From Flammeovirga pacifica (GTDB lineage: Bacteria > Bacteroidota > Bacteroidia > Cytophagales > Flammeovirgaceae), in the NCBI RefSeq assembly GCF_000807855.2, contig NZ_JRYR02000001.1, forward strand, positions 4,821,427 to 4,885,426: a DNA stretch of 64,000 nt. The letters are read 5' to 3'. Positions 37,155-46,389 of this stretch are shown piece after piece. Below the pieces are notes generated by a model, which was not told where the DNA came from, did not search any database, and saw nothing but the letters and a program-made list of their open reading frames with translations. Both the position numbers and the translations under genes were made by a program. The first letter of the stretch is position 1. Each line of letters starts with the position of its first letter.

Positions 37155-37195
37155 TTGAAGTTTTGATTTATAAGAGAAGTAAATTTAAAAAAAAA

Positions 37196-37231
37196 GAACT
37201 TCCTATTCTACTTTCATAGTATAGGAAGTTC
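37196..37231 (-). terminator. Terminator between rpoZ and coaBC
   Basis: 15-bp stem with one mismatch (GAACTTCCTAT core), followed on the minus strand by nine T. It implies that coaBC is transcribed separately or by attenuated read-through. Confidence 0.85.
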
Positions 37232-37255
37232 CAATTTCAAAAGAGAAGTGTCTTT

Positions 37256-37564
37256 TTAGTAATTAGACTCATCAACTTTTGTAAAAAAGATCTTGTCTTC
37301 GATCAACTCCTCTGTAGCAAGAGTTGTTGGCTTTGGCATACGCTCGTAGAAACGTGAAATCTCAATCTGCTCACGGTTTTCTTGAACTTCTTCAAGGTTA
37401 TCTACAGTTGTAGCGAACTCTGACAACTTTGCGTTCAATTCATCTTTCAATCTAGATGAAATTTGTCTTGAACGTTTTCCTGTAATAACGATTGACTCAT
37501 AGATGTTTTTAGTATCCTTAGTCATATCGGATAAATCACGTGTAATTAGAGATGCGTTCGGCAT
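37256..37564 (-). CDS. rpoZ: RNA polymerase omega subunit, Bacteroidota type
   Basis: A 102-residue protein of the Rpb6/omega family as found in Bacteroidota. Seen: DMTKDTKNIYESIVITGKRSRQIS, which parallels the conserved N-terminal omega helix where ITGKRSRQI takes the place of the ARRARQ motif, and a longer, less conserved C-terminal half (YERMPKPTTLATEEL). Family knowledge: assembles with and stabilises the beta' subunit. Location just upstream of coaBC is the usual order in this phylum. It has its own terminator. Confidence 0.88.
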   Translation of the reverse strand: MPNASLITRDLSDMTKDTKNIYESIVITGKRSRQISSRLKDELNAKLSEFATTVDNLEEVQENREQIEISRFYERMPKPTTLATEELIEDKIFFTKVDESNY

Positions 37565-37767
37565 TGATATATATAAATTTGTAATCGAATACTTTAATAT
37601 AAGCTCGCTAATATAATGGATATTTTTTGTAATCTCAAGAATATCAACAAAACAGCTTTTAAAAAATCTTATTTCTAATGCTCAAAGTAAACGATTGTTA
37701 ATTTTTAAGTCATTTGTAAAAAAAATCAATGAAAATTTGGAAATAAAGCATTATTGAATTAATGTTG

Positions 37768-37793
37768 TAGTGTAATAGTTGGTTAATACACTA
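37768..37793. promoter_or_regulatory. Dyad operator for the GntR/ABC operon
   Basis: Imperfect 10-bp dyad TAGTGTAATA ... TAATACACTA (one mismatch, 6-base centre) ending 13 bases before the ABC ATPase ATG. The location and symmetry fit autoregulation by the GntR (YtrA-type) protein encoded as the third gene of this operon. Confidence 0.6.
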
Positions 37794-37806
37794 AAACATT
37801 AATAAA

Positions 37807-38655
37807 ATGATCGAAATCAATCAATTAACCTTTGGGTATACAAAACGAAATATTTTATATGATGCCTTAGACTTACAGTTAAAGGAAGGGAATATATATG
37901 GTCTTTTAGGGGAAAATGGAGCAGGTAAATCAACTTTATTAATGTTGATTGCTGGTCTAAAAAAACCATTAAGTGGATCAATTAATGTTGGTGGTCATGA
38001 AGCAGATCATGGGTCAGCAGAATTTTTGAGAGAAGTATTCTTTATTCCTGAAGAAATGACTTTCCCTAACATTACGGTATCAGATTACATCTCAGTATTA
38101 TCACCTTTTTATCCAAAATTTAATCATCAACATTTTATAGAGATGATAACAGAATTTGGATTATCTGAGGATCAAAAGATGAATAATATGTCTTATGGTC
38201 AGAAGAAAAAGGTGATCATTTCTATAGGTTTAGCATCAAATACAAGATTACTTTTAATGGATGAGCCTACGAATGGCCTTGATATTCCATCAAAAAGTCA
38301 GTTTAGAAAATTAGTTGCTAAATATATGTCAGACGATAGAGTGTTTTTAATTTCTACCCATCAGGTAAGAGATTTAGAGAGCTTGATTGATCCTATCGTA
38401 ATTGTTGATAATGGTAAAGTAGTCTTTAATGAAACATTGGAGACAATCTCAGAAAAGCTATTATTCACTACAGCAGAAAAAGTAGAAGCATCTGATGTTA
38501 TTTACGTAGAAAATGGCGTTGCAGAAGATAAAGTTGTTGCAATGAACCACTCTGGAGAACCAAGTAGAATTAATCTTGAATTATTATTCAATGCGGTACT
38601 TACCGAGAAAACTAAAATGAATCAAGCCTTACCAACTCAACAAATAAAATACTAG
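37807..38655 (+). CDS. ABC transporter ATP-binding protein
   Basis: A 282-residue ATPase. Seen: Walker A GENGAGKST (35-43), signature MSYGQKKK (128-135; the usual LSGGQ is altered to MSYGQ), Walker B LLLMDEP (148-154), D-loop GLD and H-loop STHQ (183-186). The C-terminal 70 residues are typical of ABC-2 drug/bacitracin-type exporters. First gene of a three-gene operon with a permease and a GntR regulator of the YtrA type; such operons often respond to envelope stress or antibiotics. The substrate is unknown. Confidence 0.92.
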   Translation: MIEINQLTFGYTKRNILYDALDLQLKEGNIYGLLGENGAGKSTLLMLIAGLKKPLSGSINVGGHEADHGSAEFLREVFFIPEEMTFPNITVSDYISVLSPFYPKFNHQHFIEMITEFGLSEDQKMNNMSYGQKKKVIISIGLASNTRLLLMDEPTNGLDIPSKSQFRKLVAKYMSDDRVFLISTHQVRDLESLIDPIVIVDNGKVVFNETLETISEKLLFTTAEKVEASDVIYVENGVAEDKVVAMNHSGEPSRINLELLFNAVLTEKTKMNQALPTQQIKY

Positions 38656-38659
38656 TGTC

Positions 38660-39433
38660 ATGGAATCAAAATTTAACTTACAAAGAATAGCAAATTTATT
38701 TAAGTACGAATTAGTTTTACTTAAACAGCCACTTTCATTATCAATTTTAGGATTTGCTTTGTTCATTTTTGCCATCTGTGCACTGGCAAGTACAACAGAT
38801 CCAACATGGGTTGTCAATGAGCAAACGCTGATTGCAATCTATTCTTTAGCATTTACTTTTGGAGTGCCAATTATTACAAGTTTTTCTTTCCATAGAATAT
38901 CAACAAAAGGGGGAGCCATAAATTATCTTTCCTTACCTGCCTCAAGAGAAGAAAAATTTTTAGTGACCTTTTTAAATACAGCTATCCTTTTTCCATTCGG
39001 ATTAACCCTTGTATTTATTATAGTAGAATATATCATTTTTGGTATTTGGTCTGTACTTGGAGGTAGTATAGGAGTATTCTTACCCATCTCTTTAAATCAA
39101 GGAGTAGAAGGAGTAGTTTACCTATTTATTACTTATGCTTCAGTACATGCTTTCTTCTTTTTTGGATCATCAATTTTTAGAAAGTATGCCTTTTTAAAGA
39201 CATGTGTTTTAGGTTTTGGTCTAATCACGGTTTTATTTATCTCAGGTGTTATTATACTAGCATTAGTTGGATATTCTTTAAGTGGAGCCGCTGAGAATTT
39301 CTCTCATAGCTTTCAATTTGATGGATCGAGTATGCAAGGAACATTACAATATATTTCTAATGCAGTGAGTATTGTAATTGTGTTGGGCTTGTGGACAGCC
39401 TCTTATTTTAAATTTAAAAAAGCCCAAGTATAA
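38660..39433 (+). CDS. ABC-2 type permease subunit
   Basis: A 257-residue integral membrane protein with six likely membrane segments (first about 30-48, last about 228-248, followed by KFKKAQV). The segment FSFHRISTKGGAINYLSLPASREEKF is typical of ABC-2 permeases beside YtrB-type ATPases. It starts four bases after the ATPase stop, and the GntR ATG follows one base after its own stop. It forms the exporter with the preceding ATPase; substrate unknown. Confidence 0.88.
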   Translation: MESKFNLQRIANLFKYELVLLKQPLSLSILGFALFIFAICALASTTDPTWVVNEQTLIAIYSLAFTFGVPIITSFSFHRISTKGGAINYLSLPASREEKFLVTFLNTAILFPFGLTLVFIIVEYIIFGIWSVLGGSIGVFLPISLNQGVEGVVYLFITYASVHAFFFFGSSIFRKYAFLKTCVLGFGLITVLFISGVIILALVGYSLSGAAENFSHSFQFDGSSMQGTLQYISNAVSIVIVLGLWTASYFKFKKAQV

Positions 39434-39434
39434 T

Positions 39435-39794
39435 ATGGAGTTTAATAATAATAAGGCCATTTATCTTCAGATTATTGATCTCATTTGCGAAAAAGTTTTG
39501 AAAGGCAATTGGAGTGAAGGAGATAAAATTCCCTCGGTAAGACAAATGGCTGTTGAATTGGAAGTGAACCCCAATACTGTAGCAAGATCCTACAGTTCAT
39601 TACAAGATGATGGGGTGATCTTTAACAAGAGAGGGATAGGGTATTTTATTTCAGAAAATGCCACATCAGTAGTACAGCAGTTTTCAAAAGCTGAATTCAT
39701 GAAAAATGATATTCCAAGGTTTTTCAAAACGATGAACCTTTTGGGGATATCCATCGAAGAACTATCAAAAATATATAATCAACAAATTAATTAA
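39435..39794 (+). CDS. GntR-family regulator, YtrA subfamily
   Basis: 119 residues from the ATG at 39435; a frame that opens at 39378 would overlap the permease by 56 bases and is rejected. Seen: winged helix-turn-helix (IYLQIIDLICEKVLKGNW, EGDKIPSVRQMAVELEVNPNTVARSYSSLQDDGVIFNKRGIGYF), then a short C-terminal helix, the length typical of YtrA-type members with no large ligand domain. It probably represses its own ABC operon through the dyad at 37768-37793. The gene order here is ATPase-permease-regulator, the reverse of B. subtilis ytr. Confidence 0.92.
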   Translation: MEFNNNKAIYLQIIDLICEKVLKGNWSEGDKIPSVRQMAVELEVNPNTVARSYSSLQDDGVIFNKRGIGYFISENATSVVQQFSKAEFMKNDIPRFFKTMNLLGISIEELSKIYNQQIN

Positions 39795-39886
39795 GGTTTT
39801 CTACTAGTGTCAAAAAGAAAACATTTGTGTCAAATTTAATACTTTAAGATTACAGAATTAGTAGTCAAATTAACATCAAAAACAGT

Positions 39887-39927
39887 AAGTCATCTTTTAT
39901 TACTTTTAATATAAGATGACTTTTTTT
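39887..39927 (+). terminator. Terminator of the GntR/ABC operon
   Basis: 10-bp arms AAGTCATCTT / AAGATGACTT with a 16-base loop, followed by seven T. Confidence 0.85.
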
Positions 39928-39935
39928 GTATAAAA

Positions 39936-39959
39936 AAGCCACTCCTTTAGGAATGGCTT
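39936..39959 (-). terminator. Terminator of the 698-residue T9SS protein gene
   Basis: Arms AAGCCACTCC / GGAATGGCTT (one mismatch) with a four-base loop; on the minus strand it is followed by six T. Confidence 0.8.
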
Positions 39960-39978
39960 GAACCCTCGCTTTTATAGA

Positions 39979-42075
39979 TTAATTATGTACTATAAATCTT
40001 TTTACTTCTTTATGTCCTTGAATCGTTGAAATACTTAAGTAATACACACCATCCTGTAAATCGTTAATATTGATGGTATCCATATGGTGCATATCTAATG
40101 ATTTAACCGTCACCCCCATAGAATTTAATATAACTGCTTTTGAGTTTTCTAAATCTTCGTCAGATGTAATCTGAGCATGTATTGTTCCGTGAGCAGGTAC
40201 AGGGTAAATCGATAATTCTGTACCATGTATTAATTGATGAGTATCGATGTTTACAATGTTTGAGTATTCAAAAGCACCATCAAAATCTACTTGCTTTAAT
40301 CTATACTTTTTGAATTTAGTTGACTGCTTATGGTTAACCACAAAGTCATATTCAATAAGTACACTTGAATTACCGTTACCATCAACTTCACCAATTTTAG
40401 AATAGTTTCTACCATCTGAAGAAGCTTCAATTTCAAAATGACTATTGTTTAACTCAGTAGCAGTTTCCCAGTATAATTCAACTTCGTCGTTATCATTAAT
40501 AGTACCATGGAAAGTAACTAATTCAACGGGTAAGTCATGATCATCTCCACCTCCTAAAGTGAATGGAGAGAAACTTGAAGCAGAGGTAGATAAAAGGATA
40601 CCGTGATTATTACTTGCAGTAGTATTAGCAGCTAAACCTTGTGATTCCCAATGTGTACCATCAAAGTGCATAACTTCTAAATCATGAGCGTAAACATTAT
40701 CAACTCCACTCTCATCATCATAAGTTAATAAAACAGAAGCAACTGAAGAACCTGATGTTCTATCTACATCCCAATATTCTAGAGCACTTACTGCTGAAAC
40801 AGTCGCCATAGGGTCGATAGTTTGAACAGTGTGCGAAGCATCATGATAAGCTACTCTAAAAGTAACACTTGAATTAGATGTGAAACTAGCAACTCCAGCT
40901 TCTCTTAATTTAGTACCGTTACCTACAGGGTACATCAAATGGAAATTATTGGCCACGATACCTAAAGCAGTTTGTAACGCGGTAGTATAATTAATGTCTT
41001 TTGCTAAAGGTCCATTAATATGTGAAGCATCAGAACCTCCAGAAGCATAAGTTGTCCATGAATAGTTAGCGTTATTTACAAAAGAGTATTCATTCATACT
41101 TAATAAGTTAACTGTAGTGGTAGTCAATATTCCGTTTTGTAAAGACAATGCACTTGTATTGTATGAAGTATTGAAAATCTCTAAAGAATTTACAATAGAT
41201 ATTCCAGAAGTACTCGTTGTATTCATCGTTAATGATCTCACTCTATTTTCACCTGAAGCAATAGTTACACTACCTGCAGCATCAATTGTAAAAGTTAAAT
41301 CTACAGTTGGTTGCACAGCATCATCAGAATTACTGTCTAAGTGTAAAGTAACTGTTGAACTGATTGTATTAGTTAATACTAAGTCGTTTCCTTCTGTGTA
41401 AATGTCGAAAGTGCTACTAGATAAGTCAGCTGAAATAGCTGTATTTCCTGTTAATACAACAGAACTAGTATTCGAAGGTAGTGCATCTATTGTACCTTGT
41501 ACTACAGATTTCGGGTTTGAACCAGGTAAAGCGTTGATTTGAGCAGAACTAATTAGGTTGTTTGATGCACCATTAGTATTTATGGTAACATTATCATCAA
41601 CAGAAATACCACCTGACCATGTCAGACCTGAATATCCGTTAGATCCAACAGAAGGTACTGAAAATTCTGCTCCTTCTTCTAAGACAATATCTTGTACATT
41701 AACATACAAACGACCACTTGAATGGTTATCTGCATTAAAATTACCTGATCCTGATACTATGATAGTACCAAAATGACAAGTTGTTCTGTAGGCAGTATTG
41801 TTTAAAGTACCATCAACAAATAAAGTATCAATTACTACATCTGGATCAAATAAGTTATTTCCGATATAAACGTTTTTTCCAGATTGTATTCTAATATTGT
41901 ATCCTCCATTCCAAGAAGGTAATGAGTTACCATCATCATCAACAAAATGAGATAAACTTCCTTTAGTTCCTATATATATGTAACCTGAGGCTGAACTTGA
42001 AACTGAGTAAGTTTGGGCAAATAATGATAATTTTGTAATAAAAATCAGGAATAATAATATTAAAATCTTTTTCAT
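39979..42075 (-). CDS. Large secreted protein with T9SS type A sorting domain
   Basis: A 698-residue exported protein. Seen: signal peptide ending KLSLFAQ; a Ser/Thr/Asn/Val-rich, repetitive beta-helix-like body (about 25-500, few Lys or Cys) as in adhesins; an LPVELVTFHG...ELYWETATELN...YRLKQVDFDG domain (about 520-610) shared with the gene at 32410; and a C-terminal T9SS domain (IYPVPAHGTIHAQI ... LQDGVYYLSI ... FIVHN). No catalytic motif. Probably a surface adhesin or matrix protein; the function is inferred from composition only. Confidence 0.82.
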   Translation of the reverse strand: MKKILILLFLIFITKLSLFAQTYSVSSSASGYIYIGTKGSLSHFVDDDGNSLPSWNGGYNIRIQSGKNVYIGNNLFDPDVVIDTLFVDGTLNNTAYRTTCHFGTIIVSGSGNFNADNHSSGRLYVNVQDIVLEEGAEFSVPSVGSNGYSGLTWSGGISVDDNVTINTNGASNNLISSAQINALPGSNPKSVVQGTIDALPSNTSSVVLTGNTAISADLSSSTFDIYTEGNDLVLTNTISSTVTLHLDSNSDDAVQPTVDLTFTIDAAGSVTIASGENRVRSLTMNTTSTSGISIVNSLEIFNTSYNTSALSLQNGILTTTTVNLLSMNEYSFVNNANYSWTTYASGGSDASHINGPLAKDINYTTALQTALGIVANNFHLMYPVGNGTKLREAGVASFTSNSSVTFRVAYHDASHTVQTIDPMATVSAVSALEYWDVDRTSGSSVASVLLTYDDESGVDNVYAHDLEVMHFDGTHWESQGLAANTTASNNHGILLSTSASSFSPFTLGGGDDHDLPVELVTFHGTINDNDEVELYWETATELNNSHFEIEASSDGRNYSKIGEVDGNGNSSVLIEYDFVVNHKQSTKFKKYRLKQVDFDGAFEYSNIVNIDTHQLIHGTELSIYPVPAHGTIHAQITSDEDLENSKAVILNSMGVTVKSLDMHHMDTININDLQDGVYYLSISTIQGHKEVKRFIVHN

Positions 42076-42518
42076 CTTTTTAGCGAGTTAAGTAGTAATT
42101 AGGTTCAGCTTTATTAACGGTAATGTTGAAAAAAAGGATGTATTAGTACTTGCTTAGTTAAGTAAGTGATTGTGAGGTTTTTAGGTTAAAAATGCATCTG
42201 TTATGAAATCTTACATGATATATTTTGATTAAAATGATAATAATTGGGTGTTATTTGTCTGTTTATCAGTTTTTTGTGATAAAATTAAGATTTATTTACA
42301 CATGTAAGTTATAAGGGGTATGAGGAAGAAAATTATGAAAAAAGTAACCAAATATTAAAAAATAACATTGTTTATTTTAATCACAAAAATTCATTTTTTG
42401 ATTAAAAATCTACTCATATAATAAAATACTACATTCTATATGGGGATGAAGAAGGAGGTAGGGAAAAGGTAGAAATGAAAGAATTAGCTGGGTGTGATCT
42501 TAGGAGAAGAGATAAAAA
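42076..42518. other. 443-base AT-rich intergenic stretch
   Basis: Upstream of the 698-residue protein gene (minus strand). Long A and T runs and no open frame with coding character. It probably holds the promoter of that gene. I see no RNA gene fold or repeat, apart from the hairpin at 42519-42554 on its right edge. Confidence 0.5.
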
Positions 42519-42554
42519 AAAACGATATCAATTTTTAAAAATTGATATCGTTTT
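42519..42554 (-). terminator. Terminator: perfect 36-bp palindrome
   Basis: AAAACGATATCAATTTTT followed directly by its own reverse complement (18-bp arms, no spacer). It begins 5 bases after the stop of the 35-codon gene. Confidence 0.85.
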
Positions 42555-42558
42555 CTAG

Positions 42559-42666
42559 TTATACTTTGTCTTTAGACATTGTTACTATCGCATAACCGAT
42601 GGCTACAACTAGAGGTGGCACCATAAAGCCCATTGCAGCGATCTCTAAATATGTAATTGCTTCCAT
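42559..42666 (-). CDS. 35-residue single-pass membrane peptide
   Basis: ATG at 42666 to TAA at 42559, 35 codons. The product starts MEAITYLEIAAMG and continues with a hydrophobic helix (about 13-30) and a short basic end (SKDKV), i.e. one membrane segment. The stop lies 5 bases before a perfect terminator hairpin, which would be hard to explain without a gene here. It follows the dnaJ-like gene by 94 bases on the same strand. The length suggests an accessory subunit of a membrane complex, but no family is recognised. Confidence 0.6.
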   Translation of the reverse strand: MEAITYLEIAAMGFMVPPLVVAIGYAIVTMSKDKV

Positions 42667-42760
42667 GTTAGTTGGAGTTTTGAAATTCTTAATTCGCCAC
42701 AATAATAAACAATTGTTAGCGACTATACAACATAGAAGCTGATTTTAATCACCGTAATTA

Positions 42761-43666
42761 TTAAGACAAGTTTCTTATTTGTTCGAATAGACTTTTTTGT
42801 TCTTCTGTTAAGTTTTTAGGAATGACCACATTATAAGTAATGTATAAGTTGCCAAAAGTCCCTTCAGATTTATATATAGCAAAACCTTTTCCCGATAATT
42901 TAACTTTTGTATTGTTTTGAGTACCAGGAGCTACTTTTAGTTTTACTTTACCCGTAAAAGTCTCTAGGGTAATTTCTCCTCCTAAAATTGCTGTATAAAG
43001 GTCGATGTCTACCGTATTGTAAAGATCAGCTCCTTTTCTTTCAAATGGAGTAGAATTGGTAATGGTAAAAGTCATGAGTAGATCTCCTTTCTCTCCACCA
43101 TTAATCCCATTTTTACCATGTCCTTTGATTTTGATAGTTTGACCATCTTCAATACCAGCAGGAATAGTAACTCTAATGTTATTATTATTGATTTTATAAG
43201 TCTTCTTCTGAGTTTCGTATACCTCTCTAATATCTAAAGTGATATTGACTTTAAAATCACCTCCTTTTTGAGGTCTCGGAGCTCTTCTTCCGCCTCCACC
43301 TCCAAACATAGAGTTGAAGAAATCAGAGAAATCGCCACCTTGGTCAAAACCACCAAAGCCGCCGCCACCGCCACTTTGTCCGAAGCCTCCAAAACCACCA
43401 AAACCTCCACCACCGAAGCCTTGTTGTTCGAATTGATCGGCGTGTTCCCAATCTTTTCCGTATTTATCGTATTTTTTTCTTTTGTCAGGATCACTTAAAA
43501 CTTCATTGGCTTCATTTACCTCCTGAAATTTTTTCTGTGCCGCCTTATCATCAGGATTTTTATCGGGGTGATACTGACGAGCTAATTTTCTATATGCCTT
43601 TTTAATCTCGCTTTGAGAAGCACTTTTATCTATTTCTAAAACTTTATAATAATCTATATAAGCCAT
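42761..43666 (-). CDS. DnaJ-like co-chaperone without zinc finger (CbpA type)
   Basis: A 301-residue protein. Seen: J domain (1-70) with HPD at 33-35 and KYDKYG; a Gly/Phe-rich linker (about 78-135, repeated GGFGG); no CxxCxGxG zinc modules; then the C-terminal peptide-binding domains ([60 protein letters not shown]). This architecture is CbpA-like (type II Hsp40). It stimulates DnaK ATPase; the true zinc-finger dnaJ is presumably elsewhere. It is probably transcribed with the small membrane peptide. Confidence 0.9.
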   Translation of the reverse strand: MAYIDYYKVLEIDKSASQSEIKKAYRKLARQYHPDKNPDDKAAQKKFQEVNEANEVLSDPDKRKKYDKYGKDWEHADQFEQQGFGGGGFGGFGGFGQSGGGGGFGGFDQGGDFSDFFNSMFGGGGGRRAPRPQKGGDFKVNITLDIREVYETQKKTYKINNNNIRVTIPAGIEDGQTIKIKGHGKNGINGGEKGDLLMTFTITNSTPFERKGADLYNTVDIDLYTAILGGEITLETFTGKVKLKVAPGTQNNTKVKLSGKGFAIYKSEGTFGNLYITYNVVIPKNLTEEQKSLFEQIRNLS

Positions 43667-43836
43667 TTTTCTTTTATTTGATAGTTAATTACAAAAGTAA
43701 GGGTAAGTAGGATAAGTTAAAAACGGATTTCTTGAATAAGACTTCAATTTCTAAATATCATTTATAATCTAGATAAGATTATTCCTTTTTTGATAATAAT
43801 ACGTGATGAATACTTAGAATGTTTTATCTAAAAAAA

Positions 43837-43863
43837 GCCGTTGTAACTTCCCTTACAAACGGC
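43837..43863 (-). terminator. Terminator of the yhcC-like gene
   Basis: On the minus strand GCCGTTTGTAA / TTACAACGGC pair with one bulged base around a six-base loop, followed by seven T. Confidence 0.75.
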
Positions 43864-43940
43864 CTTATAATAGAGTAAATATGCTCACCATTCGCTTGTT
43901 ACTCTAATTATATATTTTTGAAATAAATGCTAAAGTATCA

Positions 43941-44897
43941 TTATTTATATAATCTACCTTGGTAAGTATCTCTTTCTTTAAGTCTCTTTTCAATCATCAA
44001 TTGTATTTGGTTGGGGCGTATTCCCCAATTAGGAGCAATCCTTAAGTTAATAGGGGTGTCGCTACTAAATCGTTGAATAGCCATATCTGGACGAAGTCGT
44101 TCTAAGAAATCCACCATAAAATCGACATACTCCTCCGGTTGGAATAATGGGAACTGACTAGGGTCTTCTTTAAATTGTTTCGCCATTATAGTACCCTTAA
44201 CTATTTGTAGTTGATGAAACTTGATAGACCCTAAAGGTAATTCAGATATAATTTTGGCTTGCGCTAATGTCTCTTCCCTAGATTCACCAGGTAAACCAAA
44301 TAACATATGCCCAGCAACCGGGATTCCTCTATCTACCACTTTTTGAATAGCCTCAACAGAATCTTCAAAACTGTGACCTCTATTCACACGATCTAAAGTT
44401 TTATTGTAACAAGATTCAATACCAAATTCAATAAAAATATAATTATCTTTTGCTAAATCAGCTAAATAGTCCAACTGCTCATCAGATAAACAATCTGGGC
44501 GTGTACCGATGACTAAACCATCAATTTTTTCATGATTTAGTGCCTCAGAATAGATGCGTTTTAAATGTTCTACTGTACCGTAGGTGTTGGAATAGGCTTG
44601 AAAGTATCCCACAAAAGCTTTAGCATTATGATATCTTCCCGGTAGAAATTCCATACCATGATCAATTTGTTCAGTGATACTTTTCATACCATCATGAAGG
44701 TAATTGGGTACAAAACTATCATTATTACAAAAGGTACAACCGCCAAATCCTAAAGAACCATCTCTATTAGGACAGGTAAAATCTGCATGTATAGATACTT
44801 TTTGGATTCGTCCTCCATAAGTCTTTTTAAGATGTTCAGAATAAGGGAAATATCTTCTTGAAAGCTGATTCATTGATAACGGATTTATGTCTTGCAT
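43941..44897 (-). CDS. YhcC-family radical SAM protein (TIGR01212)
   Basis: A 318-residue protein. Seen: the family's split cluster motif HADFTCPNRDGSLGFGGCTFC with Cys42, Cys54 and Cys57, FQAYSNTYGTVE, IGTRPDCLSDEQ, FIEFGIESCYNKTLD and GHMLFGLPGESREETL. The spacing CX11CX2C and the PNRDG segment are diagnostic of the TIGR01212/YhcC group, which is close to Elp3. The reaction is not established. Its ATG lies 27 bases after the stop of the MFS gene, so the two are probably co-transcribed. Confidence 0.92.
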   Translation of the reverse strand: MQDINPLSMNQLSRRYFPYSEHLKKTYGGRIQKVSIHADFTCPNRDGSLGFGGCTFCNNDSFVPNYLHDGMKSITEQIDHGMEFLPGRYHNAKAFVGYFQAYSNTYGTVEHLKRIYSEALNHEKIDGLVIGTRPDCLSDEQLDYLADLAKDNYIFIEFGIESCYNKTLDRVNRGHSFEDSVEAIQKVVDRGIPVAGHMLFGLPGESREETLAQAKIISELPLGSIKFHQLQIVKGTIMAKQFKEDPSQFPLFQPEEYVDFMVDFLERLRPDMAIQRFSSDTPINLRIAPNWGIRPNQIQLMIEKRLKERDTYQGRLYK

Positions 44898-44924
44898 TGA
44901 TAAAAATGCGATAACAAAGATACA

Positions 44925-46166
44925 TTAATGAACGGACAATTGGCGTTCTTTGGCTACCCTTGATTTATGATCACTTAGGTACTTGAATAACACTACGCCG
45001 AACATTGTAGCAATGACACTAACAAAACCCAAAATATTATAATGTTCTAAGGTGTTATTGATTGGATTTGTTGTGATAATTAATCCAGAAGCAAAAGAGG
45101 CTAATCCTTGTGAAAGATTCTGAACAGAGGATCTTATACTCATAAAACTACCTCTTTGTGCTGAAGTAGTAGTATTGATTAGTAATGCATTGGCAGGGAT
45201 AGATCTTGCCCCACAGACAAACATTATTGTAGAGAAGATCAATACAAATGGAATACTCATAGGAGTTACATTTGTAAGTACGAATACTGGAATAATTGTA
45301 ATAAGAGAAATAATAACAAATACTTTATACTTCCCATATTTATCAGACCATTTCCCAATTCTTGGTGAGAAAAATATGGTAGCCATACCACCAAAGAAGT
45401 AGATAAATGTAAGTTGTTGATCTTCGAATCCAATATTTGAAACCATATAAGGTGAAAAGAATGGGATCAAAATAAAGTGCCCAAAAAAGACAAGGGATAA
45501 CGCGAAAAGACCAGTCACCTGTTTTTTGTTTTTTAAGACCATTTTTAATGGAGTAAAGAAAGTTTTAACCGCATCTTTTTCCATTTTTTGATTTAAATGC
45601 TCATCCATTATTGGTAATCTTTTATAACTTAATATCCATAGAAATGAAGCTAGAACACCAATAATTATAAATGGGGCGTGCCAATCAATTTCTACTCCTA
45701 AATACAAACCAATAGGTACACCAACGGCAGAAGATACCGCAAACCCGGTCATAAGAATACCTATACCAGTACCTCTTTTATGTTCGGGCAGCATATCACC
45801 TACAATAGTAAAAAGAGCAGCATTTATTAAACCACCGAAAATACCAGTAAATAATCTAGCTAGCAGCAGAAAAGGGTAGGTAGGGGCTAATCCACACAAA
45901 AATGTTCCTACAGTGAAAAAGAAATAAATGGTTAAAAACATTTTTTTTCTTTCAAATTTATCAATGATAAAGATGGAACATAATCCTGATACAGCAGCAG
46001 CTAATGTATAACTTGAGACGACAGCACTCCATTCAAAAGGAGTCATCGTGAAAGTTTCTTGTAAAGTATGCCCTAAAGGCATCAAAACTACAAAGTCTAA
46101 TATGTTAGTAAAGCTTACGGCAGCCAACATATACAATGTTAGTTTTTCATTTTTAGTTAATGACAT
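44925..46166 (-). CDS. MFS transporter (drug-efflux-like)
   Basis: A 413-residue protein with about 12 membrane segments. Seen: an N-terminal half with the loop FIIDKFERKKMF (the A-motif position), a central basic linker (about 195-215), and the second-half loop PRIGKWSDKYGKYKVF. The pattern fits DHA1-type efflux or sugar-efflux members, e.g. AraJ-like proteins; the substrate is unknown. First gene of a likely two-gene unit with the radical SAM gene. The fbp terminator precedes it. Confidence 0.86.
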   Translation of the reverse strand: MSLTKNEKLTLYMLAAVSFTNILDFVVLMPLGHTLQETFTMTPFEWSAVVSSYTLAAAVSGLCSIFIIDKFERKKMFLTIYFFFTVGTFLCGLAPTYPFLLLARLFTGIFGGLINAALFTIVGDMLPEHKRGTGIGILMTGFAVSSAVGVPIGLYLGVEIDWHAPFIIIGVLASFLWILSYKRLPIMDEHLNQKMEKDAVKTFFTPLKMVLKNKKQVTGLFALSLVFFGHFILIPFFSPYMVSNIGFEDQQLTFIYFFGGMATIFFSPRIGKWSDKYGKYKVFVIISLITIIPVFVLTNVTPMSIPFVLIFSTIMFVCGARSIPANALLINTTTSAQRGSFMSIRSSVQNLSQGLASFASGLIITTNPINNTLEHYNILGFVSVIATMFGVVLFKYLSDHKSRVAKERQLSVH

Positions 46167-46338
46167 TATGAATAATAAATGACGTTGTGATTTGTAGCTA
46201 TTTCGATAAAATCAATAAATTGTTTAAAGTAAAACAATATTTTAAAGACGGAAAAATACTGAATTAGTTGTTTAGTTTTTATAAATGATAGATGATGAGG
46301 GGGTTAATTAGGAATTGTTTTTTTAAAATAATAAAAAA

Positions 46339-46367
46339 TGGCCAAGTCAGAGGGTCTAACTTGGCCA
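46339..46367 (-). terminator. Terminator of fbp
   Basis: 9-bp arms TGGCCAAGT / ACTTGGCCA with an 11-base loop; on the minus strand it is followed by six T. 22 bases after the fbp stop. Confidence 0.85.
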
Positions 46368-46389
46368 AATAAGGTTTGATGAAAAAGTT

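Noticed and set aside
39378..39434. Upstream extension of the GntR gene
   Set aside because: It would overlap the permease by 56 bases and lacks homology to a winged helix-turn-helix start. The ATG at 39435 gives the standard N-terminus.
42475..42558. 27-codon frame on the plus strand across the palindrome
   Set aside because: Half of it is the terminator hairpin, and it has no protein-like composition.
43234..43498. Frames of 75-86 residues inside the dnaJ-like gene
   Set aside because: They are shadows of the Gly-rich linker codons of the dnaJ-like gene.
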